Source: Galdieria sulphuraria
Taxonomy: Eukaryota > Rhodophyta > Bangiophyceae > Galdieriales > Galdieriaceae
DNA length: 64,000 nt
Direction: 5' to 3'
Assembly: GCF_000341285.1 (NCBI RefSeq)
Contig: NW_005178416.1
Span: 27,795 to 91,794 of the forward strand
The notes under the pieces were generated by a model, which saw nothing but the letters and a program-made list of their open reading frames with translations, had not been told where the DNA came from and ran no database searches. Below are positions 1-9,203 of this stretch, piece after piece; within the stretch, counting starts at the first letter, position 1, and each line of letters starts with the position of its first letter. The translations under genes and the position numbers were made by a program.

Positions 1-1171
1 CATCCAGAGGAGGCAATTCCTTTCGCTTCAATTCTTTTATCGAGATATCAAAAATAGCTGATATTCCTCTCAAGTCTTGACGTTTGGCATTGTCCGGAAA
101 TTTTAATGGAATACTAACGGTCTCTCCAACATGAGCCCCTATAAGTCCTTCCTTTAAACCTTCCATATAATTTCCTCGTTCCATATCCACTTCAGCTTCT
201 GAATCGGATACCAAGTGCGAAAGAGATGCACCTTTCGTACCATCGGGATTGGCATACCAAGCTTTGATATCAACAACTACGGTATGATTATGGCCAGCAA
301 CAGTTTCATCTGAAACAGTCACCCAGTTGGCGTTTCTCTCTTGTAGCTCTAAAAGTGTATTCTCGACCATACTTGACTGAAAAACTTCTCGATTTACCTT
401 TAAGTGCAAACCCTTGTAGTCATCTTTGAAGTTGACAAGAGGGTACGTTTCAAACTGGTGCATTTATTGTTTAGCTTCCTTGTCATAAAAAAAAAGTTGA
501 CTTACGACAAACTGAAAAGAGAACGGACGACCAGGCTCGAAAGTATTCACAATCTCCTCCTCATTATCACTCAAAGTTGCTTTGCTAAGAGGTGTATAAC
601 TTTCTTTTGTAAGTACTTGCCTCACTGTTTCTTGTATCAACTCTCTACAAGCCTTGGACGCTACTGTCGAACCCACTTGATTGATCAACACAGGTCTAGG
701 AACTTTTCCTTTACGGAATCCAGGTACTATTGCTGTCTTTGAATACTCCGATAGTTGACTTTCAAAGCATTGTTTAGTTCGAAACCCGCTCACTCGTACG
801 TGAATACACAACTAGTATGGAAGCGGTTAACGATATTCAACCAACCAAAGAGTTCTTACCTTGGAACCAGGCAACCGCTTCTCTTCAACAATCTCATAAG
901 ATTGTTCTTCCAAGTCAGGAACGCTTTCTGTTTTAACATTACAAGTGAACGTTCTAGTGACACACCGAACGCTATGTCCCCTTTCAAGTTTCAACCTGAG
1001 AACTTTTCGAGGGCAAAAACTAGTGTATTGCGAACAAAAAAACTGCTGGGGATGGTTTGTGGTTTTATTACAAACACGACAAGGAAAACGTATGACATGT
1101 AGCACTGGGGACGACTGAAAACTCCACATTGCTGTCAATCCAGCTTTTCTCATACAATCCATCATTGTCAT
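1..1171 (-). CDS. tig: Trigger factor, plastid-targeted (3' end beyond window)
   Basis: Ribosome-associated chaperone and peptidyl-prolyl isomerase that meets nascent chains at the tunnel exit. Three exons read on the minus strand: 860-1171, 506-811 and 1-454, with introns of 48 and 51 nt, all joining in phase; 357 residues are visible and the protein continues past base 1. The first ~75 residues are Cys/Arg-rich and resemble an organelle transit peptide. Exon 2 carries the ribosome-binding signature GFRKGKVP. Exon 3 reads through the FKBP-like region (VVVDIKA, GLIGAHVGE) and stops in the helical C-terminal part. A bacterial-type trigger factor in a eukaryote with phycobiliprotein genes is expected to work in the plastid; that location is inferred. 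The start is the first ATG after an AT-rich leader, shared head to head with the lyase gene. Confidence 0.92.
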
Positions 1172-1432
1172 GGACTAGAGTATTGATATATGTCGACTAA
1201 TGACACAACTGATAGAGAGAAATGATAAGATGTAGGTCGTTATATCTCTTGTTGTTGATCATTTCTGTTCTTTGAACATTGGGTTGTGCATGTCACATGG
1301 ATAGAAAGTATCTAGAGATCATTTCGTCAACAGAATGACCATACTATTTTAAGATTTGCTATTTGTAAAGATTGAATAACATACGTTGAAAGAAAGGGAT
1401 AAAGACCGATTTTCAACTACTTGAGGAGCCAT

Positions 1433-2455
1433 ATGGTTCTTAAGATGAGGAGAAAATGCGACAAAGATAAATTATCAAAAGGGAGATTGGTGGAGATCTC
1501 CTGGAAACCAACTGAACACTTCCAAGTAATGGAAAAACACGATACTTTTAAGGCTTTATCTTTTTGTAACAGTTGTTTGATACCTATTCGTAGACCCTGT
1601 CATGGCTTGGCATTCAGGAATACCAAGTTTCCAAGCAGAAACCAAAGTTGGTGGAAGGGAAGAAACGTCACCTTGGCCATGGAAACTTCAGGTGAAGGGG
1701 AGCTTCGAGAATCTCCATATGCGTTGTACAAGGGAGAAGTTGTGAACTCTCCGGACCCTAAGAATGCCATGGACTTTTTTCGCCTTCGAGAAGGTCATTG
1801 GAGTTCTTGGAGAGTGACCCACCACCTTGCTTTTCGTCGAGACGAACAAGGCGTATCCGATATCACTATGAAAGTATTGGAGAAGAGCGACCCAAGAATT
1901 GTCGAATTATGTGAAGCTCACCATCTGGATCCTTCCCTTGCAGCGGGTGGATGCTACGTAGAGTGGGCTGCTCAATTGTCGTGGGACCAAGAAGGAGAAA
2001 ATCATGAAGGATCTACTGTCTTTGCTATTGTTCCCGATGACGCTCATTGTTGTAGTGGTAAGTTATTGAGAGACAGAGGATATGCAGAGATTGTGCAGGT
2101 CGCTGGGACGTTTAGGTTGACTCCTAGTAAAGAACTAGTGTTGCATACTCCATATGATGGAGGCGATGTAGAAGAAACTTTTTCTTTTATTGGCAAAGAC
2201 TTAGTAATTCGTTCAAGTACGGTGAAAAGATTTGGAGGATTTTCAACTGCTACCTTTTCAACAGAGCGTCGAAAGGACGTGGCAAGTGTAAAAGATGGGA
2301 TTGTATTTACAGAAGAAATGATGCCTTTTGGAGGGCCCTCAATGGCATCCCAAATGAAGGAACCCAATGAAAGACCAAAGAATCCGTATCAAAATATGAA
2401 TCAGCGCACTTTCCAATCAACGGGAGCCCTGGACTTCCTGAACGAGGGTGCGTGA
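1433..2455 (+). CDS. CpcS/CpeS-type phycobiliprotein chromophore lyase, plastid-targeted
   Basis: Attaches a bilin chromophore to a cysteine of phycobiliproteins during phycobilisome assembly. Single exon, 340 aa from the first in-frame ATG. Residues 1 to about 110 are a basic leader with no lyase similarity, taken as a targeting extension. The lipocalin-like lyase domain runs from about residue 113 (MDFFRLREGHW) through SDITMKVLE, DPSLAAGG, KLLRDRGYAE, VAGTFRL and VKRFGGFSTATF to about residue 285, matching the order of cyanobacterial CpcS/CpeS. A tail of about 50 residues follows. Family membership is firm. Which bilin and which Cys (Cys84-type sites are usual for this family) cannot be read from sequence. 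It is the best taxonomic marker in the window. It is divergent from trigger factor with 261 bp between the starts. Confidence 0.9.
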   Translation: MVLKMRRKCDKDKLSKGRLVEISWKPTEHFQVMEKHDTFKALSFCNSCLIPIRRPCHGLAFRNTKFPSRNQSWWKGRNVTLAMETSGEGELRESPYALYKGEVVNSPDPKNAMDFFRLREGHWSSWRVTHHLAFRRDEQGVSDITMKVLEKSDPRIVELCEAHHLDPSLAAGGCYVEWAAQLSWDQEGENHEGSTVFAIVPDDAHCCSGKLLRDRGYAEIVQVAGTFRLTPSKELVLHTPYDGGDVEETFSFIGKDLVIRSSTVKRFGGFSTATFSTERRKDVASVKDGIVFTEEMMPFGGPSMASQMKEPNERPKNPYQNMNQRTFQSTGALDFLNEGA

Positions 2456-2589
2456 AACAAGGAACAGAAGACCTCGGAAAATGACACGTGGTCACGTCGC
2501 GTTGAATTTCTCCGGACCGAGTGTAGAATATTCATGATGTTTGAAGAACAAAGTTATCTTTTTGATGAAATTCTTTTTAAAAAATAAAA

Positions 2590-3761
2590 ATGACATCCAT
2601 AGCACAGGTTCCCTCTGCAAAGAGAACAAAGTTGCCATTTGGTGAGTCGTGGGTCTTGGAAATTGTTTGTTTCTGCGTACTTGCCACGGCCTCAAACTTA
2701 CTTGGTTGACCATTTCAGCTTTCCCTTACTAGAGCAGTTTTCAACTGACTGGTTATCTTGCCGGTTAAAGTTGTGAGAAGCTGTTGGATTCTTTCTCAGA
2801 ATCAAGCTGGAGATTCTTCTGTTCTATGCCAACAGTTGTTGTTTTTTATCTGAAATTCTCAGTTACTGGCAGACAAGTTTCGTCTCAAGAGTTTCTCTAG
2901 TCAAGACGGGGCGCAAAAAGAATCAAGCCAGAATATCTTACTTTAGCACAAGTGATGCACAAGCAGCAGTGTTGAATACAAGTTGGGAATCCCGTCGTGG
3001 AAGTCAGTCAAGCTCGAGTTCTACTTTTCATGAAATACGTTTGCAGAAATATGAAGACGAAACTTGGGAATCGGGAATACAAGGCCTTCAATATATAACA
3101 CCAGAAGATCATGACGTCGGCACTTATTCACCTATCGTGGGATTCTCCTGGAATATGGGTCTGGACTCATCATTTCTATTGGATTCTACAAGTAAGAGAA
3201 TTTCGTTCCATTCGGAGAGTGAAGATAAGCAAGAATTCAAGAATACAAATGTAATGCAGTCGAAACCATCTGTTGGTTTCTCAACGACAAGTATGGATGA
3301 AACATTATCAGAAGATATTTATTTTCATCAGGAAGCTACACGATGTAAAAAGAAACCCCTTTGTACTTCTTCCTCAATGACTAGACGACCCCTGAAACGT
3401 AACATTCCCCTTGGAACAAAGGTAAGAGTAGCATTCGATTGAGTAACAAGTCAGAATATCATTGAAAACAAATATAAGAAATGTAGTCAATGTCAAACTC
3501 ATATTCCAGCTGCTATTGCTACTTGTACTTATTGTGGATATTCTTTTCGGATCAAAAAAGAGTTGAAAAAGTCGTCAAGTGGAGAGAGAGGAAAGAAGGT
3601 AAGAATGGTTTGCCATACTAGTACATATCATAAGTTGCTATTCTTTTTTGTTGTTCCAGTTGTGTCCCAATTGTCAAGACAAGTTGCCAGCTGCTAAAGC
3701 AACTTGTCCCACGTGTAACTATATATTTCGCAAAAAAATCATCATGAAAACCAACAAGTAG
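2590..3761 (+). CDS. Twin UPF0547 zinc-ribbon protein
   Basis: Function unknown; UPF0547 (human C16orf87 type) is a small four-cysteine zinc-binding module. Supported exons are 2901-3421, 3455-3598 and 3660-3761, in phase. The C-terminus carries two copies of the module, one per exon: KCSQCQTH with CTYCGYSFR, then LCPNCQDK with CPTCNYIFR. About 170 Ser/Thr-rich, low-complexity residues precede them. The start is uncertain: exon 2 has no ATG in frame. ATG 2590 followed by a GGTGAGT donor at 2641 and an acceptor ending at 2900 joins in phase and gives 272 aa, but needs a 259-nt intron, long for this genome. The intron between 3422 and 3454 would be only 33 nt. Confidence 0.68.
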
Positions 3762-3839
3762 TGAAATAGTCACTTTGGAAAGCTAGTCTATTTGATACGA
3801 GTTAGACTGTTTCCTATAAGACTTTTATAAATTGTGCGC

Positions 3840-4226
3840 TCAGAGCCTTTCAAGTTGCTGCACAAGTTCTTTTCTCTCGGAATACTTTAACAGAAACTTT
3901 TTACACGCTCGTAAAGTTCCTCCCACGTGTACAACTGTAAAGTCAATCTTTCCGTAAAATAATTTTGCAGGCAATATAGCGAGGCATCCCAAAAGAGGTT
4001 TGAGTTGAGAACGGCTTACTCTTAGAATGGCAAAGCTACCTAAAGAACTCCAATACTTTACCGCTAAACTGAAAAGAATCTTCCCATAAATAACATCCCC
4101 GAAGAACTCTTGTATAGTATCTCTGACAGCTTGCACAAAATATTTACTCGTTGGGAACGTAGTTTCTAAAGTTTCAGACTTTGTATAAAACTCGATGACA
4201 AGATATCGATTCTTCAATCGTACCAT
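3840..4226 (-). CDS. POP5: RNase P/MRP protein subunit POP5
   Basis: Protein subunit of nuclear RNase P and RNase MRP, which process tRNA 5' ends and pre-rRNA. Intronless, 128 aa. The N-terminus MVRLKNRYLVIEF matches the conserved POP5 opening (MVRFKNRYLL in relatives). The middle reads AVRDTIQEFFGD and AVKYWSS, and the C-terminal part carries the conserved VVHVGGTLRACKKFL. Length equals the core family domain, lacking the acidic tail of the human protein. Its start lies only 53 bp downstream of the stop of the MAT1-like gene on the same strand, so promoter or 3' UTR must overlap. Assignment is strong. Confidence 0.88.
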   Translation of the reverse strand: MVRLKNRYLVIEFYTKSETLETTFPTSKYFVQAVRDTIQEFFGDVIYGKILFSLAVKYWSSLGSFAILRVSRSQLKPLLGCLAILPAKLFYGKIDFTVVHVGGTLRACKKFLLKYSERKELVQQLERL

Positions 4227-4279
4227 TTCTTGTCTCTTTCACAATAAAATTCCATTGCTCTTTTTCACATCGTTTTATT

Positions 4280-4956
4280 TTATATCAACAACTTTGTCCG
4301 AAAGAACAACGAGTCAATCAACTCTTGTTGTGCTCTTTTACGACAGAGTTTTTCGTCAAATCCCTAAACAATCACAATTAAAGTTTCCAATACACTGCAA
4401 CTGACTTACGGAAGCTCTTGTACGTTTGCTTTCATCCCACCTCATCGTCTCTCAAAGGAACGGGCATAGGCCTATGCGACCACGTTGCTATTAGTATTGA
4501 ACTCCATAGAAAAAAGCACATACTTTGCTGGTCTTGCAGGATCCAAAAATATAAAACTGGGAAGTTGTTCGTTGTTCTCCGTATCCAATACTATTCCAAT
4601 ATATATATACATATATATATATTCAACGATAATAAAACTAGAAGACAGCTTAACCTACTTTGAACGTTTTCCAATATGTCTTGTCTACCAGTATCTTTGA
4701 TATACTTTTTAAGTTTCTCCATACTTTCTTGGGTTTCATCTGAGTTTGTTCCTATCGTCCCAAGGTGTCTCTCACTTGGTTACTTTGAACTAGTTCTCTT
4801 ACCTTCACTCAATTGGTACACAACATCTTCAAAAGCTTCCAAATAGTCGTTGAATTCTTCTTCGGTATTAAAGTCTTCTCTTTTCCTTTTGAATATCTTG
4901 CCTAGTCTTTTTCGAATAGCTAATTCTCTTTCTACTTGAATGGCATCATCATCCAT
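4280..4956 (-). CDS. MAT1-like CDK-activating-kinase assembly factor (RING-less)
   Basis: MAT1/Tfb3 holds CDK7 and cyclin H together and tethers them to TFIIH. Exon 1 (4803-4956) opens with a few acidic residues and goes straight into the helical segment with RKREDF and EEFNDYLEAFEDVVYQL, the part that follows the RING finger in animals. Exon 2 (4659-4751) continues KLKKYIKDTGRQDIL. The last exon (4280-4363) gives GFDEKLCRKRAQQELIDSLFF, the conserved C-terminus that contacts the kinase. Between 4410 and 4556 the splicing is unclear: RASGFDEK is preceded by an exon at 4410-4450, and a small exon at 4524-4556 is possible, but the best-looking peptide there (PMPVPLRDDE) is in another frame. An ATG at 5010 could extend the N-terminus. 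No RING Cys/His set lies upstream, as in plant homologues. Confidence 0.7.
4594..4623. repeat. TA dinucleotide repeat in MAT1 intron region
   Basis: Mostly alternating A and T with one C interruption, inside the intron between the MAT1-like exons 2 and 3. Confidence 0.75.
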
Positions 4957-5028
4957 CGTGTGATCATACAAAATAAAAAAAGAGTTTATCATTTCTATTT
5001 TATCATCCACGTGAAGTTACTCATTTTT

Positions 5029-6845
5029 CTAAAAAAAAGGATCCAACAAACCCACGTGCATCATACCAGACCCATCTTGTTTCCAAGCATAGTCCAACCT
5101 TATCATTTCAGCTATTCGCAAACCAACACCCTTTGACCAACCTAATCGTTTCGGATGTTTCCAAAATGAACCCGTTTCATCCAAACAATCATAAAAGAAA
5201 ACTCCTGAAATGCGATCCACTATTGGAAACCGAAGTTCCCATGTTTGTTGTAAGGAAGATACGGCAGTACCCAATGCTCCAGTAGAATATCCACGAAGGG
5301 AACCCATACCTCCTAAACGATGTTTTTCCAACTCTGGCAAACTTTCACTCGCACTCTTTCCACTCACACCATATACCAATGTTGAACCTAATGGAAGCTT
5401 CAAATACTTGGCTATCTGAATATCTCCTTTGATAAATGAAGAGAAACTTTCATTCCATGGAATAGCATCCGACAAGTGAATAACCAAACGTTGACCACTT
5501 TGAACATTCTTCGGAGGATAACGATCATCATATGTAATACCTAAAGATATCATTCCTAAAAGATATTTGTTTATATCATAGGATGGTCTAGTAGAGTCTT
5601 CAGCTCCTAAAGGCATAGTTCGTTCCAAAGTGGATGAAAGATCAACAAACAAATGTTTTACTAAACGACTAAATACTTTGAATGTCAAACCACTTCGTGA
5701 ACTCAAATGCTTCTCATCCAAGTCACGATAAACCTTAAACCGATAGCCAAACCATTGACCTACACGAGGATCCTCCCATTCCAAAGATAACAAAGAATGC
5801 TGAGATTGTCTCTTTTGTAGTTCAAATTGAAGAAACTGATTTCGTCCAAATAAATTGTTATCTTGAAAAGACAACTCTCCAAAAAATTCCCCAGAACCAT
5901 ATCCTATGCCAGGTTCAAAACGACTATAAGGACGTTCACGTACACGTAGAATAACCATAACAGATTGATCATCACGAAGCTCCAATTCTGCTCTGACATA
6001 GTCAAAAAGTCCCAATTCAGTAATTCGCTCCCAGTAACGATCACTCCAACGAAATACTTGGCCTCTTTGAATACCAACTGCCTTTTCAATGGTATCTGAT
6101 TTTGTTCTGCCTTTGTTACAAGGTTCTCGATTGTCATCCAAATAGACTAGACGAATACCTGCAAAACGTGGTTCTATGGCTCGAAAACTTAAAACTCCAT
6201 TCCGAAAAGGACCCGACTTGTTTATACGAGAAAACTTGTATCCATTTTCTTCATACCAAACGTTCAACGTCGTTATGACATCTTTCACAAGAACGGGATC
6301 TAACTTCTTTCCATATAAAGGTTCTACTGTCCTTCTAACTACATCTCGATTCAACACTCTAGAATCTTCAATCACGATCTTTCTCACTTTGCGATTCTAT
6401 TGCTGAGCAATGAGTCGCTGTCAAGAAAGAAGAACATAATACTTACTTGTTCATCATCTTTGTTCATAAGACCTTCACTTGGTTTTGCAGAGTTGACTGA
6501 TTCTCTTTTGACTAACTTGTTCAACCAGTCATTCAACGATAGCCCTCCAACAAGTAACAAGGAATGGTCTTCAGGATCTAGTGGGCTCTCTTCACTATGG
6601 AAAGATGATGAGAATGGAGGCTTTCCAGATCCTGAGCCATGAGAATAGGCACATTGTGAATATATATTTCTAGTTTGTTGAAAAGAAGAAATAATGCGAT
6701 GCTTGCGCCGCTGTTGAGAGGAAACATTTTGTGGCTGTTTACAAACGAGTTTATCTCTCCTTCTATAACAGTCCAGTTGCACATGGCTAGTATTGTCTGC
6801 AAAAGAAACAAACTCTATCCAATGAGAGTTTTCGATAAGTTGCAT
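5029..6845 (-). CDS. Omp85/BamA-family outer envelope protein (OEP80/Toc75-V-like)
   Basis: Beta-barrel insertase or translocase of the plastid outer envelope, or the mitochondrial Sam50 counterpart. Two exons, 6447-6845 and 5029-6396, separated by a 50-nt intron, give 588 aa. Residues 1-130 are low complexity and may target the protein. POTRA-type segments follow (VRRTVEPLYGKK, then GIQRGQVFRWSDRYWERI and YVRAELELRDDQ). The barrel begins near FEPGIGYGSGEFFGEL and carries the family hallmark LRGY in GGMGSLRGYSTGALG, closing with an aromatic C-terminal residue (DPFF), as Omp85 barrels do. OEP80 is preferred because the POTRA region is long, but a mitochondrial role is not excluded. The stop is 72 bp before the MAT1-like start. 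Confidence 0.82.
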
Positions 6846-6945
6846 TCGAGTCGTATTTACTTCATTCGTCGAAAACTAGCAAAGAAAGCATATGATGATC
6901 ATCTCCCCTCTCTTTTCCCTCCTTTTTTGTTCTTCCCGAAGAGAG

Positions 6946-6951
6946 AAAAAA
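6946..6951 (-). terminator. RNA polymerase III T-run after tRNA-Asn
   Basis: Six consecutive T on the transcribed strand, starting five bases past the tRNA 3' end. This is the usual pol III termination signal, and its position fits. Confidence 0.7.
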
Positions 6952-6955
6952 TTTA

Positions 6956-7029
6956 CGCTTCGGGTGAGGATTGAACTCACGACCTTATGATTAACAGTCA
7001 TACGCTCTAACCAGCTGAGCTACCGAAGC
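6956..7029 (-). tRNA. tRNA-Asn (anticodon GUU)
   Basis: 74-nt intronless tRNA. The 7-bp acceptor stem pairs GCTTCGG with CCGAAGC, with discriminator G. The D arm is GCTC/GAGC with AGCTGGTTA, matching the A box. The anticodon stem is TATGA/TCATA around CTGTTAA, so the anticodon is GTT. The T arm GTGAG/CTCAC encloses TTCAATC, matching the B box (GTTCAATCC). No CCA is encoded, as expected for a nuclear gene. It lies between the Omp85 gene and NSUN5. Confidence 0.97.
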
Positions 7030-7210
7030 CAACCTTCGCATTTTGTGCCAATAAGATTCCAAGACTGTGAGTGTTTGTAGTCTTTTATATATTCCTATCA
7101 AGTAAAGATATCATACCTATTGATTTTTTTTCATGAAATATAAAGCAAACTATAAGATACAACATATTATTTAGATATCATCACAACCCACGATTGTTGA
7201 AAGATATCGG

Positions 7211-9101
7211 ATGCTTTCCAAACATTTGGTATACTTGGCAGTAGAGACGTTGGAAGAGTGTTCCAAGCGAGGAACCAGTTGTAAAAACGTATTGTATCAG
7301 TTACGAAAGGAGCGTAGACTAAGTGAGTAATATTGAACACTTGGGTTGCGAGGAGATTGTTGTTTAATCTTGGAGTTAGATGAACGGCAGTGGAAACTTT
7401 TGTATGCAGTCGTCATGCAGACTCGAAAGGTAGCGCATTGTTATCCGTCGATGAGAACATAATTCGTCATGTTGTATTTATAGTACGCAACGTTACTGAA
7501 AGAAACGGTGGAGTTGCTACCAGAATCTTTACAAAGCTCGCTCTATCGTTGTTTTGACTGTCGCCAGTGGTTGCTTTGGTTATTCTTGTATGATCTATTG
7601 TTAGGAAAGAATGAAATAGGAAGTACATTAGCAGATTCTGTAGTAGAGGTTTGCTCACAAGAAAATGTCTTACTACTGCGACAGTGTCTAGAAACCGCTA
7701 AAAACAGCATACCTTTGACAGATCAGCCTGCGTGGCTTGCAGAGAATATTTATGTGTAGGTATTAGTGTCAGAATGGCGGTTTTGCCTATTTTATGGATT
7801 CTAGATATGGCAGAGTCAATTATGTGAACAGTTCGATGGAGTCAGTGTTATCTAGTTTGGAAAGTTCGGGATATTGTGATGCGACACGTGGAGAACAAGT
7901 CATTGTGGAGAAAGACTCCAAAAGAAAGCAGCTTCCTCTAGAGTTTTACAAGTTCTGGTTAGACTCGGATGTATCTAGTCTACTTGTTTTTCCATGTCAT
8001 TCAAGAATCGCAGAGCATCATTTGGTCAGATTGAGACGAGAATTGGTTATTCAAGACAAGGTACTTATCGTTCACACACAGAGTTAGTTATTATTCCCAA
8101 AGAATTGATAATAATAATAATAATGTTAGGCGAGTTGTCTTGTTGCACAAGGCTTTGATGCTCAACTTGGATGGAAAGTTGTCGATGCTTGTGCTTCTCC
8201 CGGTAATAAGTCGATGCACTTGATTTCAAAAGGAATTGAACAACATGGCGAAGCATTCTACCACAATCCAATAAAAGTGATTGCAATAGATCGAGACAAG
8301 AAAAGATTTGAACTATTGAATCGAACCATTCGTAATTGTGGTTATGAGTCGTATATTGATACCCAAAAAGTGGATTTTCTAGAATGGAATGATAAAGAAT
8401 GTCAAGGCGTAAGTTGTGATATATATATATATATATATATGAATATAAATATTGTGGATAGATTATATTAGATCCATCCTGTTCAGGCTCAGGATTGATA
8501 AAGCGCAATTGGACGGATGGTTTGGATGAGAAAGGGACTAGACCTACAAGATTGAAACAGTTGAGTTTCTTTCAAAAGAAAATGTTGCGACATGCGCTTT
8601 GTGACTTTCCAAAATGTTGTCGAGTGTAAGGAATGATACATTTGTATATATATATATATATATACATATAATTATTGGAATAGCACATATTCTACTTGTA
8701 GTATATACAAGGAGGAGAATGAAATGGTGATTTATGAAGTATTACAACAAGTCAAAGGTACTTTTTTCATTTTTGAAATAGTACATGATAACATTATTAC
8801 TATAAGACTTGGGTTGGAAATTGACTCGATTTCTTCCACAATGGCCACGTAGGGGTTCTCTTGATCCTTTGAATAGGGAAGAAGCAGCTGCCTGTGTTCG
8901 AACAGATCCGAGTAAGTTCTCTTAGAACGTATGATAGAATGATTGAATAGTATGTTGAATATAGAACTGGATCATACAAATGGGTTTTTCGTGGCTTGTT
9001 TCGAAAGAACGAAGACTCCCATTTCAGATAAGAAGAGAGTTGTTATCCAAGCTTCGGATTCCAGTCATTCTGCATATTCTTTGAAACGTAAGAAAACTTG
9101 A
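7211..9101 (+). CDS. NSUN5: NSUN5/RCM1 rRNA cytosine-5 methyltransferase
   Basis: Methylates a conserved cytosine in 25S/28S rRNA. Nine exons (7211-7322, 7380-7429, 7484-7755, 7805-8060, 8130-8408, 8462-8625, 8684-8757, 8807-8911, 8965-9101) join in phase to 482 aa. The N-terminal helical region contains LYDLLLGKNE, matching the NSUN5 YELLLGKG block. The SAM site reads VVDACASPGNKS. The two conserved cysteines of RNA m5C methyltransferases are in DPSCSGSG and YSTCSIYKEENE. The C-terminus NGFFVACFERT is typical. Two introns hold long TA repeats. The introns after exons 3 and 6 use GTAGGT and GTAAGG donors chosen by phase. The assignment to NSUN5 rather than NOP2 rests on the N-terminal block. 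Confidence 0.9.
8418..8440. repeat. TA dinucleotide repeat in NSUN5 intron
   Basis: About ten AT units between the donor at 8409 and the acceptor at 8461; an unstable intronic microsatellite. Confidence 0.8.
8645..8664. repeat. TA dinucleotide repeat in next NSUN5 intron
   Basis: About ten TA units in the intron at 8626-8683, the second such tract in this gene. Confidence 0.8.
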
Positions 9102-9203
9102 ACATTGTTTGACTCAATAGAAATTCTAATAAATCACAACATTTCTTTTGTCCATTATATATGTTGTTGGCTCAAGTTTTCTATTTCTGGAGGGAGGGAT
9201 TAG

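Noticed and set aside
3422-3454. Alternative donor at 3399 giving a 56-nt intron
   Set aside because: It leaves phase 1 and runs into a stop within a few codons.
5210-5419. Plus-strand short frame opposite the Omp85 barrel
   Set aside because: Shadow of a conserved barrel region; no independent support.
8065-8508. Minus-strand open frame with a Tyr-Ile run, opposite NSUN5
   Set aside because: The YIYI run is the TA microsatellite of an intron; the rest is the antisense of conserved NSUN5 exons.
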